From: Thiobacillus sp.
GTDB lineage: Bacteria > Pseudomonadota > Gammaproteobacteria > Burkholderiales > Thiobacillaceae
Direction: 5' to 3'
NCBI GenBank assembly: GCA_030680405.1
Contig: JAUXVT010000006.1
Coordinates: 1 to 64,000 of the forward strand
DNA: 64,000 nt
Part shown: one piece after another, positions 54,454-63,019 of the stretch
How the letters are laid out: each line of letters opens with the position of its first letter
Numbering within the stretch: position 1 is the stretch's first letter
Notes under the pieces: model-generated
Told to the model about the DNA's origin: nothing
Seen by the model: the letters and a program-made list of their open reading frames with translations, nothing else
Databases searched by the model: none
Translations under genes and position numbers: made by a program

Positions 54454-55844
54454 CGGTCCGCGGCGCCCGGCTGGGATACCTGTATCGGCGCATGCACCAC
54501 CCCTACCTGCTCGCGGGGCGACCAGAAGCGCAAGTGGCCTACCGGGCGACGCTGATCCAGCTCTTCCCGAACCTCGCCGTTAAAACAGGCCAGACCACAA
54601 TGCACCAGATATTCCCCGGAGCTGAGGGGCAGGCGCACCCTGTATTCCACCTCATGCCTTCCCGGCTCCAGATCCAAAAGCTGGCCAGCGTTGAGATTGT
54701 TATCCCCCCAGATATCGCCGCCCCGCACGCCAGAAATCGAGATGCCCAGGGCGACATTCTGGATGGTTTCCGCCGCCAGAAGACTGAACCGGAACACGAC
54801 TTCCTCGTTCGGCCTGAGCAACGGATTTTTCTCCAGCGAGGCCCCATCGCCCTTGTACAAGTCAAGACGTTCAATGATCGCGCGGGCGCTGCCGAAACGT
54901 TTTTCCCCCAAATCCCGATTCCATTCACGTTCCTGGATCGCCTTGAGTTCGCTCACAGTCATCTGGCGCGCATCGCGGCCCGAGTCCGACACCGGTTCCA
55001 TCCACTGGGTCTGAGCCTGGTTCATCATGCCCTTCTCGTAGGCCAGCACGGCGGCCAGCACATCGGGGGTGTCATGAATCACCCGGCCACCGTCCAGCAC
55101 AATGCAGCGGTCGGCATATTCCAGAATGCTGCCAGTGGAATGCGTCACCATCAGGATGGTGACGCCCTTCTCCCGCAAGGCCTCCATGCGCTTGAAGCAC
55201 TTGTACTGAAAGCCGATGTCGCCCACCGCGAGCGCCTCGTCGACGATGAGGATTTCCGGATCGACGCAGGCCTGCACAGCGAATGCCAGGCGCACGTACA
55301 TGCCGCTGGAGTAGGTCTTGACCGGCCGGTCGATGAACTCGCCGATATCCGCAAAGGCCGCGATTTCATCGAAACGTCGCGCCACCGCTTCGCGGGACAG
55401 GCCCAGAATCGAACCATTCATGAACACGTTTTCGCGGCCGGTGAATTCCGGGTTGAAACCCGCGCCCAGCTCCAGCAGCGCCGCGATGCGTCCACGCGTT
55501 TCCACTTCGCCGCTGCTGGGGGAAAGTGTGCCGCTGATGATCTGCAGCAGCGTGGATTTGCCGGCGCCGTTGCGGCCGATTATCCCGACCGTTTCACCAC
55601 GCCGGATGTCGAAACTCACCTCGTTCAGCGCCCAGAATTCCCGGTGATAGCGCCGGGGAGCCCGCCCAAACAGACGATGCAGCCTGGCCATCACCATCTG
55701 CTTGAGACGATCGCGCGGCGCGTCGTAAATGGGGAAGTATTTGGATACCCCCTTTATCCGGATTGCATACTCGGAAGCGCGCCCAGCCTCAATCTCGCTG
55801 GTTGAGGCATTGGTGCCCCGGGTTGAATTCATTGCGTCATACAT
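54450..55844 (-). CDS. wzt: ABC transporter ATPase with C-terminal glycan-binding domain (Wzt-like)
   Basis: This 464-aa protein has Walker A GRNGAGKS at residues 90-97, the signature YSSGMYVRLAFA, Walker B ILIVDEALAVGD, and a conserved switch His in MVTHSTGSI. After the nucleotide-binding domain (about 280 residues) a separate domain of about 170 residues (VVFRFSLLAAETIQNVALGI; EYRVRLPLSSGEYLVHCGL) matches the Wzt C-terminal carbohydrate-binding domain, which reads the chain end before export. The start at ATG 55844 overlaps the acyltransferase stop; ATG 55832 is also possible. Partner permease: 30488-31315. Confidence 0.92.
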   Translation of the reverse strand: MYDAMNSTRGTNASTSEIEAGRASEYAIRIKGVSKYFPIYDAPRDRLKQMVMARLHRLFGRAPRRYHREFWALNEVSFDIRRGETVGIIGRNGAGKSTLLQIISGTLSPSSGEVETRGRIAALLELGAGFNPEFTGRENVFMNGSILGLSREAVARRFDEIAAFADIGEFIDRPVKTYSSGMYVRLAFAVQACVDPEILIVDEALAVGDIGFQYKCFKRMEALREKGVTILMVTHSTGSILEYADRCIVLDGGRVIHDTPDVLAAVLAYEKGMMNQAQTQWMEPVSDSGRDARQMTVSELKAIQEREWNRDLGEKRFGSARAIIERLDLYKGDGASLEKNPLLRPNEEVVFRFSLLAAETIQNVALGISISGVRGGDIWGDNNLNAGQLLDLEPGRHEVEYRVRLPLSSGEYLVHCGLACFNGEVREELDQRRPVGHLRFWSPREQVGVVHAPIQVSQPGAADR

Positions 55845-56961
55845 GGCCGGTCCGCACAGTAGCACGAACGCCCGACACCGTAGCGGGAAAATACCGGTCG
55901 CGCAGGGCATTGAAGCGCTTCTCATAGCCTTCATACACCCCGTGTGAAATCGCCAGGGTCAGCACCATGAAAGCCAGCCACATCCCCAATGCCCCCAACC
56001 GGGAACCATCACAGCAACCGAATAGATGAATCAATATCAGCATCACGGGGATATTGACCAGATACACGGAATACGAGATCCGGGCCAAAAATCCGCTCGC
56101 CGTTGCCAGCCAGCCTGGCAAGCGGCGCTCGATTCCGATCAGCAACAGACCCGCGCAACCGATGGGCGCAAGGCTCAGATAAAGCGTTTTGGCGAAGAAC
56201 GATTCGTTCAGTTCCGCTTCCGTGGCCAGGCCGTAATAAATTACGCAGGCCACGAAAATCATCGTCATCCCGGTCGCCAGTCCGGTTTTTTTCAGCCAAC
56301 GAGGATGCCGGTCAACCATCCAGGCCAGCAGCACGCCGAACATCAAGGTATCGAAACGCAGAAAAACGACTTTCCTGAGCCCCGCATCCCACGTCTCGAT
56401 CGAGTTCGCGACCAGCAGACGCGCCAGCAGGGACACCACGATCACTGTCACGGCCACAACCAGGATCGAGCGGGCAGGCGACAGGCCCAGCAACCGGCTC
56501 ACCAGCAGAAACAGGGCCGGAAACAGCAGATAGAACACTTCTTCCAGCGCCAGGCTCCAGGCCTCGGAGAAGAAAAGCGGATGGGGACCGAACAGGTTCT
56601 GAATAAAAACCAAATATTTCCAGACTGCTTTCAGTTCAGCGGAATAAATCCCAAGCAAGACCAGCAGTACATTGACCAGCAAAAACAGATAGTAGTTGGG
56701 CAGCGTACGGAACCAGCGACGTGCATAAAACCCCCTCAACCAGTGCGGGCCGCCCCCCCTGGAAAGACGGATGAGGATGCCCCCGATCAGAAACCCACTC
56801 AGTGCAAAGAACAGCTCCACCCCCATGAAGCCGCCAAAACGCAGATATTCCGCCCAGGGCATGGCAGACCGCAGGAAAAAACGGCCATGGCTCAGCAGCA
56901 CGAGCAGGATCGCCAGCGCCCGGCACAGATCGAGCCAGTCGTTTCTGCGCGCGACCCTCAT
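55837..56961 (-). CDS. Acyltransferase-3 family membrane O-acyltransferase
   Basis: This 374-aa protein has about ten membrane helices. The motifs DWLDLCRALAILLVLLSHGRFF and GVELFFALSGFLIGG match the family start, and the conserved RRWFRTLPNYYLFLL follows. It is first in the leftward operon that includes wzt, the capping candidate and the second acyltransferase. It shares only the family, not close sequence, with the acyltransferase at 52003-53202, so the two may modify different positions. Confidence 0.9.
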   Translation of the reverse strand: MRVARRNDWLDLCRALAILLVLLSHGRFFLRSAMPWAEYLRFGGFMGVELFFALSGFLIGGILIRLSRGGGPHWLRGFYARRWFRTLPNYYLFLLVNVLLVLLGIYSAELKAVWKYLVFIQNLFGPHPLFFSEAWSLALEEVFYLLFPALFLLVSRLLGLSPARSILVVAVTVIVVSLLARLLVANSIETWDAGLRKVVFLRFDTLMFGVLLAWMVDRHPRWLKKTGLATGMTMIFVACVIYYGLATEAELNESFFAKTLYLSLAPIGCAGLLLIGIERRLPGWLATASGFLARISYSVYLVNIPVMLILIHLFGCCDGSRLGALGMWLAFMVLTLAISHGVYEGYEKRFNALRDRYFPATVSGVRATVRTGHV

Positions 56962-57425
56962 TTACGCCCCAGCGTCACGGCGTCGCCCCTGTCCGCGGCT
57001 CGATGCACGCGGCAATGTGTTCTCTACATTCATCACGGTGAGACGAATTTCGACCTGCCCATGCGAGTGAACAGGGGATTGAACCCCTGACGGTAATGGT
57101 CCATGTTTGTTAAACGCGATGTGTTTGTCGGAAAGATCCAGTCTCGCATAGACTGGGCCTACCCGTAATACCGCCAGCCGCCCTTCTCGGCAGGCCCCGG
57201 TTGCCTGCAACAAGCAGCCGGCGGTGGTGGTGGTGTATCCGCTTCCTATAGTACGGGGCGCTCAACCTGACCTGACGCCCCGGCCGTGCCTTGCCGAATA
57301 AACACTGATTTAATCCGAAACCGGGAAGCCCGCAGGATCGACCGGTCCATCACTCATTGCTCCGCCAGCATACTGGATTGACTGGCTCACAATGACAAAG
57401 GAAAAATGAACTATTCAGTGCGTCC
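56962..57425. other. Intergenic region, no gene seen
   Basis: This 464-base stretch lies between the ppi gene end and the start of the polysaccharide operon. The promoter of the leftward operon should lie next to 56961. Short open frames here have no coding character. A tRNA T-arm-like string near 57071-57090 is discussed under rejected items. Confidence 0.6.
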
Positions 57426-58316
57426 CTAGGGTTTTCTCAGCGCTTCCAGCGTGGCATCGTCAAGTACGATCGGCTTGTCGCCCTGGAAAGTCTTGGTCCA
57501 TTCCGCACGTTTCGTGCCCAGAAACTCGTTGCGTAACGCTGTCATAAGCTGCCTTTTTACTTCTTCGAAGGATTGCTGCCTGGCTTCGCGTTTCTCCAGC
57601 AATTTAATGATGTGGTAGCCAAAACGGGTGCGCACCAGACCGCTCATCTCGCCCGGTTTCAAGGCATAGGCAGCCTCCTCGAATGGCGGCATCAATTTGC
57701 CTTTTTCAGACCATCCCGGCAATTCACCTTTGCTTCTTGAGCTACCAGGATCCTCGGAATGTTTCTGCGCCAACTCGCCAAAATCCCCCCCATCCCGAAG
57801 CTCGGTCAATAGCTTCTCTGCCTTGGCACGCACCACCCCATCGGTAGATTCCGGTTCCTCTGCTTTGACCTGAAGCAGGATATGCGCGACACGAATCGCT
57901 TCCGGGATGACATAAGAAGCTTTGTTCACTTCATAGCGCTCTTTTGCCAGACCTTCCAGATCCGGGATAGTCTGGGTCAATTTTTTTGTTTCGCCATCGA
58001 CGAAAGCGCGCACCACGAGATCCCGGGTGGCCCTGGCAATGCTCGCGCGCACCTCGGGCAAGTTGGCCGTGCCCGCGGCCATTGCGGCCTTTTCCATGCG
58101 CCGGTCGATCAGCACATTGGAAATAAACCGGGCCATCTGATCGCGGCTCATGTTGGCGCGTATACCCGGAGGCACACTTTCCAGTTCTTTATGGATTTCC
58201 GCAAGGGGAAGCCCACTCAGGCCATCGGATATCTCGCTGGCATGCGAACCCGCAGCAAGACTCAATAGCACTATCGCACTCAGTGTATTCAGCCAAACGG
58301 ATTGTGATTGCTTCAT
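57426..58316 (-). CDS. Periplasmic parvulin-type peptidyl-prolyl isomerase
   Basis: This 296-aa protein has a signal peptide after ATG 58316 (MKQSQSVWLNTLSAIVLLSL, cleavage near SHA-SEI). A SurA-N-like helical part is followed by a PpiC rotamase domain at about residues 150-245 (IRVAHILLQVKA; DFGELAQKHSEDPGSSRSKG; FEEAAYALKPGEMSGLVRTR; GYHIIKL). It has one rotamase domain and resembles PrsA/PpiD-type folding factors. The ribosome site GGAG lies upstream of the chosen start; the open frame continues 29 codons upstream through the terminator and is not used. Confidence 0.9.
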   Translation of the reverse strand: MKQSQSVWLNTLSAIVLLSLAAGSHASEISDGLSGLPLAEIHKELESVPPGIRANMSRDQMARFISNVLIDRRMEKAAMAAGTANLPEVRASIARATRDLVVRAFVDGETKKLTQTIPDLEGLAKERYEVNKASYVIPEAIRVAHILLQVKAEEPESTDGVVRAKAEKLLTELRDGGDFGELAQKHSEDPGSSRSKGELPGWSEKGKLMPPFEEAAYALKPGEMSGLVRTRFGYHIIKLLEKREARQQSFEEVKRQLMTALRNEFLGTKRAEWTKTFQGDKPIVLDDATLEALRKP

Positions 58317-58374
58317 GTCCACTCCACACAACAAAATAAAAAAGTAACCGCTTGCGCCATGCGACAGCAGTTCC

Positions 58375-58405
58375 AAAAAAAAGTGCCCGGCATAACCGGG
58401 CACTT
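58375..58405 (-). terminator. Rho-independent terminator of the repeat protein gene
   Basis: AAGTGCCCGG, loop CATAA, CCGGGCACTT is a perfect ten-bp stem with an A-run on the left, giving a U-run for leftward transcription. It ends the transcript of the 58426-60168 gene before the ppi gene. Confidence 0.85.
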
Positions 58406-58425
58406 ATAACCCCTAAGGGTGCGGA

Positions 58426-60168
58426 TCAGTAAAAGTCCGCTGAACCTTCATTGACCAGATAACGGAAGTTAGTTCCGACTGCATCTGTGCTACTGAACAG
58501 ATAATACTGTTTGTTCGCCACGATCGGACAATAGCCAGGCCCGGTAATGACGTAGGGCTGTTGCGTCGAGGTGGTCCTACACAAGGCCGCAGTCGTCTCA
58601 TAGGTCGCCGTCGGGCTGTCGCTTAGCCATACCTTCAAAGCTTGCCCGACGTTACCGCCATCCCCGCTGGCCAAGGTGAAGTATTTCGCCGTAGCACCTG
58701 CGCCCGATTTCGACGTATAGCGCAGGCCCAGAGTACTTCCCGAACCATAGGCAAATGTGGTTTGCGTGCTCGTGCCGTTTACCGTGCCGGTAAACGATGT
58801 TTTCACGCCGCAGCCTGAGCTAGATGACGAAGTTATATTTTCCCCATTGAGGCAGCCCGGAACATAGCTGGTCGTATACTGAGAAGTCGAGCCGCTCTGG
58901 TCTGCAATCACGCGTCCGGTTGTGTTCGGCGGTATCCACAGGCCCGTACCCGGGTCGGTGGTGGACACCGTCTGCACCGCAAAGCTCGCCGACACGGTAC
59001 AGGCCGATGTGATTGCACCCGTGGTGTAGGTGTTACCAGACAGCGAACCGCCACAGCCGCTTACCGTGGCAGCATAGCCGTTGGCTGGGGTTACGGTGAA
59101 GGTGGTGGTGGTGCCGCCGGCCACATCCTTGCTGGCGCTGATAGTGCCATTGCTGCCGGCTGTGGTGGTGACCGTGTAGCCTCTGGGCGCCTGACAGCTT
59201 GTTGCATTGGAACCACCATTAGCACCATTACAGCTCCAAGTGTAATTTGTCGAGTTCGTAGTAACGACGGACGCGCTGCCGGTGGAGCACAGGTTGGCGC
59301 TGGGTGCGGAGGTGACCGGCGTCGAATTGCTTGCAGTGCCACAGGCGCCATTGATCGGCGCATTGGTAAAGCTCGCAGTCACTGTGCAGTTTGCCGTGAC
59401 CGGCCCGGTGGTGAAATTGTTGCCGGACTGGGATCCGCCGCAGCCGCTAATCGCTGCGCTATAGCCACTGTTGGGCGTTGCAGTGATTGTTGCCGTGGCG
59501 CCTGAGTTTACCCCCTGGCTGAGGGGGCTAACCGAACCGTTTGCTCCGGCTGTGGCAGTCACCGTATAGCCCCGCAGCGCATAACAGCTGGCCTCGGCGC
59601 CGCCCGTCAGGCTGATGCAGGACCAGGTAAAGGAATCCGGCCCGCTAATGGCCAGGGCCGCCTTACTCCCGCTGGCGCACTGCGCACCGTTTGCGGGCAT
59701 GGATGTGGTGGCACCGCCTTGTGCGGTGCCGCATTGCGCGTCAACCGGGGTCGTGGGGTTGATAACTCCCTGGGCCTGGGCAATTGCAGCACTCGAAGAT
59801 TTGACCACGACCTTGGCCGTGCTGGTGGTACTGCCAAAGGTATCTGTACCACTCACCGGCGTGCCCGTCACAGAGAACGTAAACTCGCTCGAACCGGTGG
59901 CAGCAAGACCGACTGGGGTCGTATAGTAAACAGGGATACCCGCAATATGCCCGGACAGGGCAACGTCACCCGTGACGGATACAGTGCCCATTTTCCAGTT
60001 GATGGCGGAAAGCGCGCCATCGCAGGTGGCGCTCAATTGCAGCGTTTGCCCCTCGGTAATGATTGAGTTTGTAGGCGCGACCGTGCAATTGATTATTGCC
60101 GCAAGCGCAGGCCCGCTCAAAATGCTGGCAGCGATCACCGCCCAGCGCATATTTTTCACCAGTTTCAT
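58426..60168 (-). CDS. Large secreted protein with tandem Cys-containing beta repeats, 580 aa
   Basis: It has a signal peptide (MKLVKNMRWAVIAASILSGP, cleavage near ALA-AII) after the ribosome site AAGGAAG. An Ig-like N-terminal domain (residues 20-120) is followed by two tandem units. Each unit has a Cys-Gly-Thr-Ala module with a Trp-Ser-Cys core and an InlB-like B-repeat (RGYTVTATAGANGSVSPLSQ; RGYTVTTTAGSNGTISASKD) ending in a Gly-Cys-Gly-Gly motif and a second Cys. The C-terminal 160 residues are a Ser/Thr-rich beta domain with several Cys. It is probably exported through the type II system whose secretin lies at the window end. Function unknown; adhesin-like or matrix-like. Confidence 0.82.
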   Translation of the reverse strand: MKLVKNMRWAVIAASILSGPALAAIINCTVAPTNSIITEGQTLQLSATCDGALSAINWKMGTVSVTGDVALSGHIAGIPVYYTTPVGLAATGSSEFTFSVTGTPVSGTDTFGSTTSTAKVVVKSSSAAIAQAQGVINPTTPVDAQCGTAQGGATTSMPANGAQCASGSKAALAISGPDSFTWSCISLTGGAEASCYALRGYTVTATAGANGSVSPLSQGVNSGATATITATPNSGYSAAISGCGGSQSGNNFTTGPVTANCTVTASFTNAPINGACGTASNSTPVTSAPSANLCSTGSASVVTTNSTNYTWSCNGANGGSNATSCQAPRGYTVTTTAGSNGTISASKDVAGGTTTTFTVTPANGYAATVSGCGGSLSGNTYTTGAITSACTVSASFAVQTVSTTDPGTGLWIPPNTTGRVIADQSGSTSQYTTSYVPGCLNGENITSSSSSGCGVKTSFTGTVNGTSTQTTFAYGSGSTLGLRYTSKSGAGATAKYFTLASGDGGNVGQALKVWLSDSPTATYETTAALCRTTSTQQPYVITGPGYCPIVANKQYYLFSSTDAVGTNFRYLVNEGSADFY

Positions 60169-60755
60169 TGCTCTTCCTTTCAAGACAAACGTCTCATTTT
60201 ACCGGGGGCACAACCTACCGCTGCAGACGCACCGATGCCCGCATGTTTCGAACAAGCCGTACCGTAGAACAACCGCAAGACTTTAAGTTCAAATTATATT
60301 GTAATTGGCTAGTATGCATGATCGTAACCTGTTTGCTGTCACCGGATCATTCGACGGATGGGTTGGGAGTCGAACCAATGATCCCTTACAGTTCGTAACG
60401 GTAGGTTTGTTCATTACTTAAGAGATTTTGAGATAAATTTTTTATTTGTCCAACAGGACGGCCATCGGCTCCGGCAGGGTTAGCGTGACTAGAGGCGTAC
60501 TGGCTCGGCTTCATGCTGAACAACCTATTGAGAAACGACAGCTAGCGACGCAGGCCTATGCTGGCCCTTGTACATTCGGTACATTCGCGCCGCCACACAC
60601 ACACTGCATAGCGATCCGCCCGACATCCATCACCTAAAGGCCCCTACCGGCCTGGCAAGCGCACATAAAAAAACCCCGCCCATAACAAAGGCGGGGTTTA
60701 TCTACAGCCCGAGAGCCTGCTCGCGCAGGCTCTTAAGTGCAGGTTTAGCTATTAA
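60169..60755. other. Intergenic region, no gene seen
   Basis: This 587-base AT-richer stretch contains the promoter side of the repeat-protein gene and, at its right end, the terminator of the surface protein gene (60667-60699). I see no coding signal. A T-arm-like string near 60360-60385 was considered and rejected as a tRNA. Confidence 0.6.
60667..60699 (-). terminator. Rho-independent terminator of the surface protein gene
   Basis: AAACCCCGCC, nine-base loop, GGCGGGGTTT is a perfect stem with an A-run on its left side (U-run in leftward RNA). It lies about 57 bases past the stop at 60756. Confidence 0.88.
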
Positions 60756-62207
60756 TTAAGGAGCAACAACACGCTTATAGGTATGTTCCGTGCTGGAACC
60801 GTAGTTCACCGTTGCACCACCCGCATCACGTACAGTGGCCGCAAAGCCGATCACGGGCAGACCACCCAGCGTGTTCTCGTCAAAGGTCAACTCCGCCCAG
60901 CCAGCCGTACCCACAGCAGCCGTGCTCACGCCCAAGCGATTGGTTCCGGCACCGAACACGCTGGAACCGTTGAAGTCGACCACGTTGGTTTCGTAGCACA
61001 ACTCGACAAACTCGGAAGTCGGCGCCGGCGAGAAGTTGGTGTTGCCCAGATTCTGAACGGTGCCTTCTTCACGGTTGTAAATGTTGAGACCGATGTTGTC
61101 GCACGACTTGCCGTCTCCCGTGGTGGGCGGTGTATTGTAGAACCACTCGGAGAACCCGCCGCTAGGAATTCCATCATCAAGGGTGGGACCCGTCACCGCA
61201 GTATAGCTATCGGTGTAGTGGTGCTTGGTCGGGAAGGTCATCACCCAGCTCGTGGCTGCACCGGCACCCGTGGCGAACTCGTTGATCACCGAAGACGCGC
61301 GCAGCAGTTGCGAGACGCCATTTTCCGAACCAACATACCCAGGAGAGACGGTCGCACCATCCACCAGGCTGGTGGCATTGCCTATCAAATCGCCATTGGA
61401 GAGCTGGGGACGCAAGTCGCCCGGCTCAAAAATAGAACCAGCAACGGAGTTGAAATTCTCGAGCGCGGTCGGCTCGGCGTCGATTGCCTGGCCGTTGGTC
61501 ACGTTGATGTAGGTGACATGGCCTTTCAGGATGTTTTCAGGCGCAAGCATGTAGCCATTGAGCGTAGCCACGCCGGCCGGCAGGAACAGATCGTCCACCT
61601 TGGCGCAGTCGCGCGGCACGCCGCTCACGTGCTTGGCATTGTATTCGAGGGTGTTGGTAGAGACGCTGGGATCACGTGTGCTCACGCCCATCAGGATGAC
61701 TTCGAAGTAGCCTTCCTGGACGCGTGTCATCTCCTGGCTGGCACCGTCGGTGAAGTTGCCGGAGAACAGCGTGTTGGTGAAGGCAACCTCGCCCTTGGCG
61801 CCCGGCAGCGCGCGGTCAGCATTGGGGACCATGCCCGGCAGACGCGGCGAGGTGCAGGTCTTGTCGAAGGTGCGGATCAGGGCGCCGTCGGTGGTGGCGG
61901 TCACCACTGCACCCCAGTGGTCTTTCGGCGAAAGGATAACGTTGAAGTCGCGAACTTCGCGGCTGTTCAGCGCTTCGCGGAAACGAATTTTGTAAACCGC
62001 GGTTCTGTCAGAAGTGTTGGTCACGGTAAGGAGGGTATCAAAACCATTCTTGACCGTGTAGTAAGGGAACAGCAGAACCTCACCGAGGTTGTCCTGGGAA
62101 ACGTTCATGGCCTGAGCCGGAGCCGCCATCATCATCATGGCACCACCGCTGACGGCGGAAGCAACAGCCAGGGTTACGAGTTTTTTGCGGATATTTAACG
62201 ATTTCAT
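60756..62207 (-). CDS. Secreted surface protein of unknown function, 483 aa
   Basis: It has a long signal peptide (MKSLNIRKKLVTLAVASAVS, then a Met-rich core) with cleavage near AQA-MNV. The ATG at 62207 follows AAGGAG by nine bases. The mature protein is beta-rich with the conserved-looking start EVLLFPYYTVKNGFDTLLTV, two or three Cys pairs (DKTCTSPRLPG, PRDCAKVDD, KSCDNIG, ELCYETN) and no membrane anchor. Proteins of this type are abundant cell-surface or extracellular proteins in sulfur- and ammonia-oxidising betaproteobacteria; the role is not known. A strong ribosome site and terminator suggest high expression. Confidence 0.8.
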   Translation of the reverse strand: MKSLNIRKKLVTLAVASAVSGGAMMMMAAPAQAMNVSQDNLGEVLLFPYYTVKNGFDTLLTVTNTSDRTAVYKIRFREALNSREVRDFNVILSPKDHWGAVVTATTDGALIRTFDKTCTSPRLPGMVPNADRALPGAKGEVAFTNTLFSGNFTDGASQEMTRVQEGYFEVILMGVSTRDPSVSTNTLEYNAKHVSGVPRDCAKVDDLFLPAGVATLNGYMLAPENILKGHVTYINVTNGQAIDAEPTALENFNSVAGSIFEPGDLRPQLSNGDLIGNATSLVDGATVSPGYVGSENGVSQLLRASSVINEFATGAGAATSWVMTFPTKHHYTDSYTAVTGPTLDDGIPSGGFSEWFYNTPPTTGDGKSCDNIGLNIYNREEGTVQNLGNTNFSPAPTSEFVELCYETNVVDFNGSSVFGAGTNRLGVSTAAVGTAGWAELTFDENTLGGLPVIGFAATVRDAGGATVNYGSSTEHTYKRVVAP

Positions 62208-62228
62208 CACTTATTACTCCTTGCAAGG

Positions 62229-62266
62229 AAAAAAAAACAAACCAAAGTTAAGCCAAGCGCTTGGCT
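62229..62266 (-). promoter_or_regulatory. Palindrome plus T-run in the leader of the surface protein gene
   Basis: The 16-base perfect palindrome AGCCAAGCGCTTGGCT (62251-62266) lies 44-59 bases upstream of the ATG at 62207. In the leftward RNA it is followed by a tract ending in nine U. It could be an operator, an attenuator or the terminator of the lipoprotein gene upstream. Confidence 0.5.
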
Positions 62267-62323
62267 CCAGCTACAACACTTGTCACCAACCTCCCGGGCG
62301 CGGAACCTAGCATGCCCGCGTTG

Positions 62324-62773
62324 TTAGTTGGAGGTGTACCACCACTCCCGATTCTTGTAAATCCATTTCTCGGAGATGGCCTTTTGCGTTTCGATCAACT
62401 CCCCACCTGCACCAGGGAGATCGATCCGGTAAGTCACTTCCACCGAAACAGTCGCAACGGTAGGCACATCATAGCTGATGTCAACAACACGCGCGCCACG
62501 CCAGTCAACAACACGCCCGTACTTACTTTTGTATTGTTGCAGATTTACAACAGCTCGATATTCAGGCGTTGTGTAAATATAGGCTTTTTCAATATCCCCC
62601 TTGATCAGAGCATCCCATCGAGCCTCGGCGCGCGCCTTCAATACCGGGCGTTGAGACTCCCGCCATTTTTCGCTCTCTTCCGGCTGAAGGGTGGCGCAGC
62701 CGGGCAACGCAGACAGGATCGCATACGCCAACCCGGCCATCACAAGAGATCTGCGACTACTTACACTAAACAC
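62324..62773 (-). CDS. Small outer-membrane-type lipoprotein, 149 aa
   Basis: GTG start at 62773 after GGAGGTGA. A signal peptide with lipobox LPGC places the lipid on Cys26. The mature part is a small NTF2-like-looking domain (ALIKGDIEKAYIYTTPEYRA; ISEKWIYKNREWWYTSN). There is no Asp directly after Cys, so outer-membrane sorting is expected. Function unknown. It lies upstream of the surface protein gene in the same direction. Confidence 0.78.
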   Translation of the reverse strand: MFSVSSRRSLVMAGLAYAILSALPGCATLQPEESEKWRESQRPVLKARAEARWDALIKGDIEKAYIYTTPEYRAVVNLQQYKSKYGRVVDWRGARVVDISYDVPTVATVSVEVTYRIDLPGAGGELIETQKAISEKWIYKNREWWYTSN

Positions 62774-63019
62774 CTGGCTTCACCTCCATTTTTGAAAACA
62801 ACCTCACCTTCATTGTTACCACTCCAGGTTTCAAACCATCAACAAACCTTGTTCGGACTTGCCCGGGTCGGGGCGAAAGACCGGGAAGTTATCCCGAGCC
62901 GTCGTTTCCGGGCGAGCAACGTATCAAGGCGGCCGTTGCCAGGACCCGCACGCTTGGTTTGAGCATTAACGTAGGTTCGCAACCAAACTTTAGCCGAATC
63001 ACGTTCAGAGCAGTTCCGT

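Noticed and set aside
54492-55805. 437-codon rightward open frame
   Set aside because: Antisense to wzt; no domain motifs.
57068-57095. tRNA T-arm-like string (minus strand GGGGTTCAATCCCC)
   Set aside because: No matching acceptor stem, D-arm or anticodon arm can be built around it; it looks like a chance hairpin.
60350-60415. Second T-arm-like string (minus strand TTGGTTCGACTCCCAA) with a small hairpin beside it
   Set aside because: The neighbouring hairpin has a four-bp stem and five-base loop, not an anticodon arm, and no acceptor stem pairs. It could be a remnant but I cannot support it.
60783-62198. 471-codon rightward open frame
   Set aside because: It is the mirror of the secreted surface protein gene, which has a signal peptide, ribosome site and terminator on the other strand.
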